Both the position numbers and the translations under genes were made by a program. A stretch of DNA of 64,000 nucleotides from Enoplosus armatus (lineage: Eukaryota; Chordata; Actinopteri; Centrarchiformes; Enoplosidae), in NCBI RefSeq assembly GCF_043641665.1, contig NC_092192.1, positions 19,452,478 to 19,516,477 of the forward strand, given 5' to 3'. Below are positions 1-13,800 of this stretch, in pieces. The stretch's first letter is position 1; the number at the start of each line of letters is the position of its first letter. The notes under the pieces were generated by a model, which was not told the DNA's origin, searched no databases, and worked only from the letters and a program-made list of their open reading frames with translations.

Positions 1-1778
1 GCTGCAGCTCCAACTGCTGACCGTGTCGATAAGCGGACCAAATCAATGGGCCAGACTACAATATCTAACTTCCAGTGAGGCATGCACTGGCCCCTTTCAC
101 CTCACACTGTATCTTTGCCACAAGTCTCTCCCTCTGCGCCCCCCATTCAACTCTCCCTTGCCCTCTCTGGCACGCCTCACAGTTTGAAAACCTCTGATCT
201 AGAAAAATAAACTAGTCCTTTAATATATACAGTAGAAGGATTACAGAGTGAGGATTACCACTGGAGTTATGGTGGAGACTACTGGTAATGTGGCCTCACA
301 CACAGCCAAGGCAGCAGCAGAAGAGGGGTTGGCCCAGGCCTTCACATATGAGGCAGATGAAAGAAGATCTTCTGAGTAGAGAGCATGAGGAGGGTTGGCA
401 GCAGCCTCCACTGTGAGGCCAGTGATGTGTGTGTCTGATGGCAAAATGCTGGGCAGCACAGAGACTTTGGCAGCGGAGTTCCCGTAGGACGTCTGTGAGG
501 GCAATTTACTGGAACCTGCAGGGGTGCAGGGTAGGGGTGGCACAACTGGGGCAGTGACAGCTGGACCTGCCATAATGGCAGCCAGCTTGGAGGGCACATT
601 GACTGGCAAAGAGTCACAGGACTCCCCGTGGGCGGACATGGTGCGGACAGTGAGCTCCTGAGCTGCCAGCAGGGACTGGATCTGAGAAGGGCCCAGCAGG
701 GCACTGCCGGCTGTTGGGGAGGACACCTCCAGCACCTTGAACAGGAGAACAACAGGTACATTTTTAAAATTCCCACATCATACTGACATTATAAAACTGT
801 ACACCAGCTTACAAAAAGCCACAGACAGACAGATATATGCATCAAAATATAATATATAATGAAATACTGCTTGGTTGAAAGTAATGTTGAAGTCCCACAA
901 AAAACGCCAAGTTCTTGCCTTTTTCTTGTCAGCGTATATCGTGTATCCAGTGACACGGACTCCATTGGAGGTCCCGGCAGCATCTATAGTGACAGGCAGC
1001 CAGCTGATGAGGGCAATCCCGGGGGAGGGACCATGCTCCAGTTGTACATCCAGAGGAGCATCAGGGGGACCTGCAGGGATTGAAAGGCAAAAATGTTTTT
1101 ATATTAATATAGGGTCAAGTGATTCACTCATATGGAAAACACAATGCTTGGGATAAGAAATGTTTATCACAATGGGCACGTGATTCTAACACAAAAAAAA
1201 GCCATCTAACACTCTAAAGGGACATTAAGACATTTAGAAACCATATACCTTCGATCCCAGACTGTGGGCATGAAACTTAAGCACATTTGGATGATCATTT
1301 AGAGAAATACAACTCAAACCTAATAACACATTGATCACAAATATGCATTTTACAGGTCTAAGGTTTACTCATGAAAAATAAAATATTGTTGGCTGGGAGG
1401 AGCAGAATGACAGTATGGCACCACAAACTGACCTCAAATAATGTCAACATCATGCAACATCAGTGACTCACCTAAATACCAAAATCTCTCGTTAGCTTCC
1501 TAATTTACATGGAATTACAATTATTTGAGCCTCCCCTTTCACTCTTGCGCAATGCTTTGTGAGAAAATACAAACGTGCCACAATAATAGAGCCCTTCTTC
1601 TCTCTGAATCACGTCGTCAGTAGGAATACTTGATGAGTAGACGTGGTGGAGGATGGCATCTGTCATGACCAATCAAGTCACCTATTTTCCTTCCCTTTAA
1701 AGCAATACATGAACTGCCAAGGTGCTTTGGTTATGCTAACATCTTTTATGAGCTTCTGAATAGGATCTTGGATCTTTT

Positions 1779-1863
<85 letters not shown>

Positions 1864-4800
1864 AGAGCTGATACACAAACATTTTCAGTGGATGATACAA
1901 GTTCAGAGAATGTAATCATCTAACTGAGATGTCTGTGTTTGAATTACAAATCCTATACCATTAATGTACTTCCTAATTGCCACACTGATCCACACCTATG
2001 TGGAGAAATGTGTGCATCAGAATCAGCTTAATGGAATCAGCTGTGTTTGTATAGCTACAGGCTGCAGTTATTATTTTGAAAAGGATTTCAGAAAGGTGTC
2101 TAAACCCCTTATTCTGGATCAACATTTGAGCCAGACTGAGCATTACTGTACTCACTCTTGTCCAACAGAAATGTTTGATATGATTTAATTAAATGGGGAA
2201 GAATGTTGACTCATGACCCATAGACTATGTGTGGTTAGGACGAGAACATCTGATATTAGATAAAATACTGAATCCTGACCTGCCATCAGTGTGGTGAAGG
2301 TGATTGTGGCGCTTCTGTGTTCACGTCGCTCCACAGGTAACTCCCATGGCGTGCGGTGCGGCCGTGCCTCCACTTTGACTGTGTACTGCAGGCTGGGCAA
2401 GAGGTTATTGAGGCACAGCGAGCAGCAGCCAGCCTTCACCAGCTCACACTCCTCCTCATTCAAGGACACAATGTGCACATAGTTACTGTTGCTGGGCAGC
2501 CAGGTCAGGTTGGCAGAGGTGGCGGTGACCCTCTCGACGCGCAGCTGCGTGGGCGCCACGCAAACGTCCCGACCGACCAGCATGCTGCAGCGCAGCTGGT
2601 CTGAGAGGCCCTTCTCTGTCAGGCTTTGCACTGACACACGGTAGGCCTTGAGGTTTATGTCCAGCCGCTCCAGCACCGCTTTGGTCTGGGAACCGAAGGG
2701 CACATTGAGCCGCAGCTCCTGGTCCACATAAACATTATAGCTCCACACATTGCCCCACCCAGCCGGCACCAACGGAGGGTCCCAGCCGATGATGATGCTC
2801 TTGGCAAGCTGCTTGATGAGGGTGAGCTTACGTGGGTAAGGCACAATGTCCACTCCCACCTCCTCCAAATCCAAGTCCAGGCCGTTGGTGAGGGGGGCTG
2901 GGACAGCCAAGGCTGATGCTGAATCTGAAGGGGCTGAGGCAGGGCCAGAGGCAGCAGAGACCTCTGTCCTTTCTGAGGCGCTGACGCCCACGTGGAGGTG
3001 ATGCTGGTGGCTGGCACTGTGCAGGCTGCTGTCTAGCAGGGAGTTGTGGCACATGTCCCCTGTCTCTGGATGGTGAGTGCTCATGACATCGTCGTCCGAT
3101 ACGCGCTCCACAAAGTTAGAGGGGACCAGCCCTCTCCGTCCATCCATCAGCTCACCTGTAAGGAGCCACAGTAAATCACTGAATGTAACACCATGTAGAG
3201 ACAGACATTTGAAATTGTAGATGCAACAGTTGATACTCCAGACTCACCTTCATAGAAGCCATCATCATCCATGTCTCCATACACATAGATGTATTCTCCA
3301 GCAGTGAGTGGAAGCTCCACTTCAGGGTTGTCATTGGGGCCATCATATGGATTATAGCTGTTGAAAATGAATTTAGCAGGAAGTTACTTTGATCACAAGT
3401 TAACAAACTGTTGAGGTAGTAAAGACAACTCTTGCCTTACTTTAATGCTTACCTGTATCTTGCAATGAAAACCTGAAGCTTTGCTGCTCCTCTGCTGGCT
3501 GTGTAAGGTGCCGGGGCTACGTCGATGTCCAGCTCCTCTACTTCACTGGCAGTGTCCACCTGAGGACACCGTGAACAGAGGGTGAAGTGCTGGACCTTTA
3601 GGTAATTCTAAAATTGCACACTTTACTGTCTAAAAAAAACGTGTAAATAAATAAAAAAGATAAACTAAAATAAAAAGGGATATATAAAATATATTTTATT
3701 CTTCCAAGAAAAAAAGTGTTCTATTTCAGTCAAGGCCATGACGGTTGACTGTTGACTGTGAATGACTGCGGTTTTATTTCACTACAAGCTTCTACAAATT
3801 CTACTACAAATTTCTGGAAAAACTAGTTACTTGCTTGTACACATGACTGCTCACATGAAAATACTGCGTACCATATTCTTGTTATATGGCGAGCTAATCG
3901 ATGAATCACCTTGATACCTGGTTTGGAGTTGCTTTCCATTCATAGCGGTTACACACAACACAATAAGAGAGGTTGTATATTTATAGCGCCCTGGGAAAAC
4001 CTTTTTAAGGATAATCACTTACAACTACTACAGTATAACCTTCATAATCCACAGTGGCGAGTGGATTATCTCACTAAATATGAGCTTTATTGAACGGAGG
4101 GCATACGAGTGACTAGATGAAAAGACCACCAAGCTGTCTGCCATGCAAGACCAGACACTGACTCTTTGGAGACACTACACAAGAAAAATACTAAATCATG
4201 GCAGCAGACCCAAATAACTTCTCCTCTGAATGAGCAGAGGGAGCTCAGGCATATTCAGCTCCGGTCTGTACTCGCGTGATGACAGAGAGGTTAAGGAGGG
4301 CTTTTTAATCCATTAAATCCACACAATCAATGCCATCGTGCGTGGCCGCCTTTGGTAATCTTGATGAGCAATCTGCCTATCTATGTAGAAGCAAAGAAAG
4401 CTGGAGAGCTGCAGGGAGGAGTCCTGCACAATGACAATGAACATTAAGAGACTGCAGGAGCATTATCACAAACAACCACCTCCAACCAGGGCTTAAAGTT
4501 AACAATAACCCTCCCATCAAATGCATTGAATCGGCTGGCAGCTTTCAAATAGAGGAAAAAAAATAATTTTAAGCCATGCCTACAAACTTATTATTGTATA
4601 TTGTGATTTAATTTTTGTGTGTCGCCACTGATAAATGATGAATATAGTAAAGTATTAAATCTGAAATGAGTAACAACTGATGCACTGTACATCCTCAAGG
4701 CTGGTACCTCATGTGTTGGGCTTGATTTGTGCGGACTGAGGTGGGTGTCAGACTTGGGGGTGAGGTGCGCGGTGTCGGACTTGCTGGAGGAAGAGCCTGA

Positions 4801-7800
4801 CTTGCTGACACTGATGGTGGGCAGCTCTCGATGCTTGGTGACGGGCGAGCGCTCCACCCTGGACAGCCCTGCAGCGTGGGGGGTGGCCCCCATCCGCAGG
4901 GCAGCGGCCACATCTAGCAGGAGAGAGGGAGGAAGAGGATAATACATAATACGTGACGCTAACGGACAACCCCCGGCCCTCTCACTGGTTGAATCCATGA
5001 GCAGCTAGGTGGGTGAGGTCACTGGTTGACATGCAGGAGGCTCAAGGTGGAACCTTGCTGATTAAACAGTGGAGGAAAAATCCTGTCTCCATCTGTCTGA
5101 GGTCAGAGGTCACTACCTTGTAGCAACGTGTGTCACACCAGCACTGTTAAGGGGCTTACTGGTTCATTTCTCACCGCAGACCCACGGGGGCACCGACCCT
5201 CCTGTGATGGCGAGCATTACAGACTAGCTCTGTTACAGTGGACTGTGACAGTGTGGGTGAGATGACGGGTCAGAACATGCCATGCTGTAGTGACAGGGCC
5301 CAACACATGTTATGAGTGACGGAGAGAGTACCGAGCAGATCATTACCCTCAGGGCAGGAGAGAGTGTCACCTCCCTCGAGACTCCAGAAGGCTATTTCAC
5401 CCAGAGACACCATGTCCCATGAGCCACCAGTGCAGTCTAAAACACATGAACAGCGTAGGAGAGAGAGCTTGAATACATTTGTGGGATACAAACAGTAGGA
5501 CAGACTTGGACTGGATTTGGACTGTTGTTACGTGGCTGGGATTATATGATAATTGATATCCTGAAAACATTGCTCTGTTTGGTGAGAAGGAATTTAAAAG
5601 GCCTGTGAAATCTAAGAGATAGTGCTCAATTTGTATGACTGATACACAAAGGAGATAGACTGGTATTAGGATCAATTTTGGCATCATTCCAGGTGCCCTT
5701 ACTGTTTAAAAGGAAACTACAAAGTCAGTAATGAAAAAACCTGAAAGGACGCATCCCTGATTAACAATGGATTTGGATGCATTTTGTCCACCAGTGGACT
5801 GATGCTGTTGGTCTACATATCCCAAGCCATGCTTTATGCCAGGGGTCAATTTCCTTTGGAACTGAAAGAGAACCAACAACGATTATATACTATGAAAGGT
5901 GAATTATGGTTAGACAATGATTGAACTGTTAGATTATCTTGAAACCGGACAGACTAAGGCCGATTACTTGACTTCACCTCTTTGTTCTGAGACTCATCAA
6001 TCAGTCGAAGCTGTTACTTCAAAGAAACACGGTTGTTGACACCACAGTGTATTTTCAAATGTACCAAACTCATTCATTTACCACTGACATTAAGCTCATA
6101 TGCAGTTATATGCAGGTCAGCATTTTGTGGGTATTATAAATTAACCAAAGCAATCCATTTCTTTCACCTGGTTGTTAAATAACCTTTAAAGCCCCACATT
6201 ATCACAAGAAGAGACCACAAAGTATCATCTGATATGCAGCTAATTGCAGTGAGGAAGCAAAAGCCCTGAACAAATAATATTCTCTCTCTATATAGGTTGT
6301 ACGTTCAGGTGTGAATACATGTCATGGTGGTGTGGCTCACCTCGTTCAGTAGTCAGGCCCACCCCGTTGGTCAGAACAGAGAGGCCGGGATTGTTAAGGA
6401 GGCTAGAGCCGGCCAGGTCCACCTTCGAGGCCTGCAGTCGGAACTTCTCCAACTCTTGGGACAGCAAGCCAAACTGTTCGCTCTGGCTGCGACATTTGTC
6501 CTCCAGCTCTCGTACCTTTGACTACACATGTGGTGTAACAGACAAGGAGAACAGACATATGGTAAAAAGTTTTCAAGCAGTTCACTTTAAAATGGGAAAT
6601 CCATTTTCCACCTTTCAACACCATTATAACGGATATCATGTGATATGTGGTAATTGATACATCTCAGGGGCAACTGTGTGATGAAAAGAGTTATAATTTA
6701 CTTTTGTTTACAATGTGTTTTTTTTTTTTAAATATACAAGCAAGTGAACTAAGCTATGCTTAAGACATCAATCATGTTGCGGGATCTAACCCCCTGGGCC
6801 CTATTTTCATGGCGACGCAACGACCAGCGCAGGCAGCGCTAGGACTGCTTGGTATTTTCCTGACCTTGAAATTGGCTTCATTTAAATGAGGCAGCACAAA
6901 GTGACTTGTCAGTCAGGTGTAAAATATGTCTTGAACATTGCACTACGACAAGACGTCTCTATTTCTAGCACAATGTCACTCAGCTGTCATTACATTGGCG
7001 TCATGTCATTAAATAACTTCTACTTCACTAATGTGAAAGCGGGAACACCGGTAAAGTGGTCTGCATTGATCTATAAATTAAAATAATCCACAGCTGCTTT
7101 ATACTGAATGGAAAGCTTCTCCTTAAGCTCATTAAATCCCTGCAGCCATCTGAAGGCAGCAGAACAGATGCACTGATAAATCTGCATTGTTGTGTTTACC
7201 TTCATTAAATTACATGCAAATTAATTAATATTTATTAATCACCACACCCTCCGATCTATGTTCACCTTCACGCAGTCTGTGCGCCCAAGACGCCCGCTTT
7301 GCTTTTGTCGTTGTGCGATTAAAATAGGGCCCTGTATGTAAAGTGTCAGCGTCATGCAGAAACCTTTTATGCCTACACAGCCACTTACTGGGTAACTATG
7401 CAAAACTTTTCTTTTATCATAGATAAAAACACATTTGACAAATCAAATTTCACATCGGAACAGAACTGAAAAGATGGAACAACACAGTCTGACAAACACA
7501 CAGCAAATACACTGCTGCTTGTGTGTGTTGTGTTTCCACATTATAATGAAGTCAGGTTTCTGCAAGACAGACAATATTAACCGTCAGTGAAACATTTGTT
7601 ATAAGTGTCAAACACTTCAAATGACAAAGAATTACAGGTCCAGAGGAAAGAAAAAGGGAGGGAAATAAAGGCGCGTAGTTTTCTGTGAGATGGGAAACCA
7701 GAGTTTGGGGGGGGGGCATGGGTTATGAGAAGTTGTGTTGTGCTTCTGTCTTACACTGCATTCACTTTAACAAAGCAACTAGTCAGCGGCAGAGCTTAGC

Positions 7801-10800
7801 CCCACTGAGTTTCTATACGCGGCTGATTTCACTTCGGGTTGTGGTGGGAGTTTCCTGGCAGGCCGATCTGACAAAAGCCTCAGCACGAAACTGACTGAAC
7901 AACATTTCCTGTTAGCTCTCACCTACGCGATGCCGAGTCTACAGTCACTTGTTATCTGGCTGGTAATGTAGTGAAACACAAATCACTTAGAAAGCTCAAA
8001 TGAATACATCATTACGAATAGCAATCGGGCTCAGTGATGTGTTGAATATACACAAGGGGAGACTCTACCTCGGCATAATAAGATCAAACAACAACATAAG
8101 CATGATAAGTGTGCTCAGCGCAGCTGGGAGCGATAACTGTGCCACAGATACACTGTTATCTGGCCTCATGTGAATGACCTGATTTACACACACTTTAGTA
8201 ACAGAAAGAAATTGCATCAGCATCAAATGGACCACTGCGGCCACATGAGGCATTTATGAAAGACTGTTTTACAGTAATTACTGCATGGCTGGTACTCCTG
8301 CTTCCAATTTAAGTACATGGACAAAACACACATGATGTACAAACCAAGTTAAGTTCTGTCAACTTGAAGGATTTAAATCAAAGTAATTTGTTTTTAAATA
8401 ATTGGGATTTGGTGGTTCTATCTACAGAGGCTAGGGAAGGTTTTGGGACAAGAAGATAAATAATTTGGCCCAGGAGGTCAAGCAGGCTAAAGGTTAACAG
8501 TACCTGCATGCAGTCCAGCGTACTCTGGTTAGCAAAAAGATAATGCAAAGGGAAAGAAAGGTATACAAACGTGAACACATGCTTGTGAAACAATGAATCT
8601 GGGAAATACAAAACACATTAATAACGTAGAAACACAGCAGTCTGAGAACAGGTTGGCAAGAAAGTCCCATCAGGAGCCAGTATCACAAGAAGGTGTCTTG
8701 TCAACAGCCAACACCTGCCTTTTGAATGAACACATAAATTCTGTTTAATCTTCCCGTTTTTCACAGATTGGCAAAAGGCAGCGTGTTGACTTGACAACAA
8801 AGCTCAGGTTCTTGGGAGGGAAAGAGACTTTCTCCTGTGATGCTTTGGGTTGAAACAGAGACAGAACGTGAGAGAAACAAAGCAAGAGGAAGGAAACAAG
8901 CTGTATTTTAAAACAAGGGCAACTATACTCTACCAGCTCCCTCCGCAACACAAGCTGAGTCAACTCCTAAAATAAAATACACACTTCATTTAGGAAAAAC
9001 CTCTCAACAAAATGCACAGTGGCAAAAAAAGGCTTTTTAGATTCGGCTGCAGACTCTGAAGTCTGTTTGAACGTTGTTTTTTTTTTCATCTTTCAAAATT
9101 AGCAGCCAATCAGACTGACGGGGACTTCAACTGTCATCGACTATCGTTTTGAATTCAAAGTGTGTTACACTCACACTGAGAGCAAGTACAAACGTCACAC
9201 GGAAGCCATCTGTTTAAACGGTTTTCCAGGCCCATGAGCGCTACAAAAAAGTATTTTCTGCAGCAGCTTCTCTGCCAGGTGTTTAGATAAGAATAAAGAG
9301 CCCATTGTACAGTTTGTCGACGCTGCTTCAGTGGCAATGGGACATATTTTGTCCACTACCATTAAATATTTACACTCTTTTTTTGCTTGGTGTTAGGGAG
9401 ATAAGAAACAACTTCTTCAATAATGTATTAGACTTTATCTCATCAGACAGGAATTCACTAGTGCATGAGAGAAACACTGAGGAAGTCTGACAAACACTCC
9501 TCCTCTCTCGAATGTTAAAGCTGAGTGATTTGACTTCAGCTCTTTTGTGTGACAGTAATAAACAGTCATCCTAAATTGGGGCTTCACTGTGTGGCAATAA
9601 AAGCACAACATGGTTAAACAAAAACCCAAAACATTTCTTTTTGCTGAGTAGTCACAGCAGTATAATATACACTCACCTCCAGCATCTGAACCACTCCTTC
9701 ATGCTCCCTCTTGGCGAATAACTGAGCCTGATGGTTAAAAAGACATTAAAGTCAGTGTAAAGTTTGTTGTTCGCTCAAAAAAGTTTAAGCCACAGCAAAG
9801 CCAGCTCCATTGACAAAACTCAATGCTTTATTGGCGCCCAAAGGTTGCCTCCTGCTGGACAAAGCCCCCCATTTCCCATAGGCTAAAAGCCAGCCTCTGG
9901 GACAGGAGGGTTTGATTTTAGCCAGTAAAATATTTGTAAAGGGCACAAGAGGCTGTGGTTCTTACCCGCTGCAACCGTTTGATTTCATCCTGTTTGAACT
10001 TAAGGATAGCCAGTGCCTGCTCATGTTCCAATTCCAGCTGCTGCCTTCGCTCGGCGACCTCTCGCATATGCTGTTCGCAAAAAAGAAAAGTTCAAAGATT
10101 TTATCAAGTAACATGGTCAGGAGTGAAACTGAAAATAATACACAAAGCATCTGACCGCAGCAGTACCTTTAGGACCTGCTCTAGGTTCTCCAGTTTGGCA
10201 CGGAGTCTCTGGTTCTCCTCGAGAACTGAATTGTGTTGAGCGGTCACTTCAGAGAGATCTTCCCTCAGCTCCTCATTCTCAGCCCGAGTCTGAGAAACAA
10301 AACGAGGTTACCTGACTACGGATTGTTTTATAGGAATATGACATTTTTGGCAACCATTTTCACAGTTTTGGTCATCATTCCTTTGGTTAGTTTGAAAGTG
10401 AGGAGTTGTTGGACAGGGCAGGGAGACACTGACCTGGTCGAGCAGCTGTGCCTTCCTCCTGAGGAGATCTGCCTCCTCCTTTAGTTGCTCATTTTTGCCT
10501 CGCTCATCCTCAAGCTGGCTCTCCTGTCACCAAACCACAAACCAACGTTCAGATAAAGCTGAGGAAATCAGTGTTAGGCCCACTACGGTAATGCTTAAAC
10601 CAGACTGGAGTGCCGCCAGAGAGCAAGTGAGAAGGAAGTACTGGAGCAAGAAGATGGCTTACCAAATCCAGACATCTCTTCTGTCGCTTCTTTACTTCAT
10701 GCTCAAGGTTTTCACATTCTTTTCTCTTCTTGCTCAGCTCACTTTCCTGTGCCGACAATGACAACAAAGCAAAGATAGTTACACAAAATCCTCATTTTGA

Positions 10801-13800
10801 AATCTAATATTGTTCTAAAACAAGATCTAGTTCTTTACATGGTTTTAAACAGAACAAACAAAGAGCAGGATATACTGTACTGTGCTGTATGTAAGAGCAA
10901 AACCATGGAAAGCAATATGTAATATAATGACAAATGATGTGGATTTATATTTCCCAATGCAGAATACATTGGCTTTTAGGCTCCATATTGACCTCTGACA
11001 TGATAGTGATGAGGTATTACAAAGCTTAGCATCCTTTAATTATTCTAAATGCAGCTTACATGCAGGACATGCATAGGAGAAATCAGCTTATTTCAGTGTG
11101 GCCACAGGACCTCAATCAAGTATTACCACTGTCACTGTGTGGGGGGAAGCTACAGAACAGACAGGCTAATTGCAGACCACCAGCCGCTGACTGGAAGAGA
11201 TGCTGTACTCTCACCAGTGATGACAGCAAGACAATAACGATAATTAAACTGCAATCTGTGGTCTGCTTTGCTTGATTGTGCATCAGTCACAGCTTTGAAT
11301 CATTTGTATCAAGCAAGGATGTTCTTTTGTACAGTCAAATCATGACTGTGAAGCTTGACAACGAGGGTTGCGCCGGTTGGAACATAAATGTACTGTCAGC
11401 TGCCACTTTATTTCCTCTCTACACTTTCTTAACCCCGTTTTTTTCTTATTATACTCTAAACCATGCACAGAGGCTATTTTGCAGGAGCTATTTTTTGTGT
11501 CCCTGAATTCCCTGAAAAAGAAATAGTCTTCAGCCATTCTAGAGGCCCTGTGAGGCTGTACTTGAGCACAACGATGCTAATGTGAGCATGCTAACATGCT
11601 CACAGAGACTATGCTAACACGCTGATGTTTAGCAAGTATAATGTTTACCATGTTGATAATCTTAGTTTAGCGTGTTAGCATGCTGACATTTGCTAATTAG
11701 CACTAAAGACAAAGCACAGCTGAGGCTGATGGGAATGTCATTAGTTTAGCAGGTATTTGGTCATAAACCAAAGTACTGGACACATTAAAATTTTGATCCG
11801 ATGATGCGCTCGATGAAAAATGAAGGGATCACTAAAGTTATTAAAGTTCATCCTCTGGGCATCATGAACGGCTGTACCGAATGTCATGGCAATATGTCCC
11901 ATAGCTGATATTTCAGTCTTTGCTAGCGTGGCTAAAGAAGTGCGGGAGCTCAGCGTTTACTCAGCTGATGTGCTTTGTCTTACATCTGTAACTCATTTAA
12001 CTCATCTACGATGTCCCACTGTCTGACATCCCACTTTTTCCTCATGATTCAGTCGTGCTCTATGAAAGATAGCTAGTCTATGATGTAAGGCAAAATCCTT
12101 TCAACAAACCAAAGCTAAAAACATTCAAGCTACATTGAAGCCATCCTCACCATGTGCCCTGTAAAAAGAGCGCACATAAATGAAGTTACTCCTTGTGCAG
12201 CCAGACTGTGTACACTCACTAATGTAAATGTATGTATACTTGCTCACTCCCTTCATAATTTTGCAGGCTTAATTAGGACCTTAGTGAAATGAGAAAAGCT
12301 GCGTGTACAGAAATGATGCAGAATTTAAAAGCAGCACATCACTTTTTAGAAAATACTACAGTACATCTGCACATCAATTATGACCTCTTCTCACTGTCAG
12401 AAAGCTACACTACCAGCTTGTCAAAATGCTACTGACACATCAGTGAGAGCACTGACGGTACTGCAGATATCATCTTAATGGACACAAATTACAATCTTTT
12501 TACAAATGACAGAAAACACAATAATTGCATGTGTAAGGCTCAGTGAAGGGTGGTGAAACATGCAGCGTGTTACTGATACCGTTGCTACTGTGTAACCAGT
12601 TCTTCATATGTCGTACGTGTTTTTAATTTTAGCCGATGTGATGTACAATCTCAGTGCTCGAACAACAAACAAAACAACATCAGTTAATGTGTAGAATCTC
12701 CATTTTCCATCCTGATAAAGAAAGTCAATCCAGAGCCGAGAGGGAATCTGGTCTATTTAAGCCATGAGACCCACTTGCAGAATCAGCGAGGGCAATGTGC
12801 TACTCTTCTGTTTCCAAGGGACAAGATCAAAATAATCCCAGCATTACATAACAAATCTGACCATAGTTTTTCCTTCAGTGGCAGTCAGCTCAGTCACAGC
12901 ACTGAATTCAAGCTTCACTTTCACATGAAAATACGAAGTGGATAGCAAAGCTGGAAACCTGCAATTAGGCACAACACGCAGTTATTGCTGCTAACAGGTG
13001 TGTAGGACTCTCCTGCGACTGCTGGGAGGAAAGGATTGATCTGAAAGCCGAGCCGGTGACTAACCCTCTGATTTCAGCAACCACAAGAAACATCTATAAT
13101 TCTATTTGATTATGTTGGATAACATAAGGAATATTTATTAACAAACTGCTTTCATGAACATGTCCTCATGATAGCAATAGCAAAACCAGATTTCATATTG
13201 AAGTGCAAACAGAAAAAAATCTTAAAAAAAATATATATTGCATGTCAGCGCCGGAAAAGATATACATTGATGTGGTTTGAATGTTGAATGCACCACGTCA
13301 GTAGTGAAATATCAGTTGTGTATAGTCCTAGATGTTCTCACCAGAAACTGTAGGCGCTGCTCCTCTGTGTGTTCCTCCTGATGGGAGGGGGTCGGGCTAA
13401 GGCCCGGTTGGGGCGTCACTCGCAGCCCCGACTCCTCCTCCTCTCCGGGAGTCTTCTCACACCTGGATGGAGCTTCATCTAATACCACACACGGGGTCTC
13501 TCCTACAACCTGACAGGGACAGGGATAAGCATTCAGTAAGTCGCTTTACATTTACTGAGGTTATCTTGAGAAGTCAATATCCAAGGTACTAAAAAGCTTC
13601 TGTTCTTATCTTATGAACGTGACCAACTAATGAGAAGGGAACAAATGCAGGAATGCTATGCTGGACAGTAACACTTCACATTATACCCCCCACTGTGAGT
13701 GAGGGATTAGCAGCAAGCTTCCTTCCCAGTGGTCCAACTACAATCAATGAATAATCCAGGGGGAATCCCTCTAGCCTGCAACATGACTACGACACATTAG

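Noticed and set aside
1..205. Possible end of a dispersed repeat (complement reads caaactgtgaggcgtgcc)
   Set aside because: It resembles a phrase common in fish repeats, but the boundary is outside the window and only a short match is recognisable.
1678..1878. Open frame with a long Val-Cys repeat on the minus strand
   Set aside because: It is the translation of the (CA)n microsatellite with no start context or family signature.
2280..3155. Identification of the left gene as rimbp2
   Set aside because: SH3 and FN3 domains alone would allow it, but [29 protein letters not shown] and ESELSKKRK are RIMBP1-branch features and the long N-terminal coiled-coil set is absent from RIMBP2 as I recall it.
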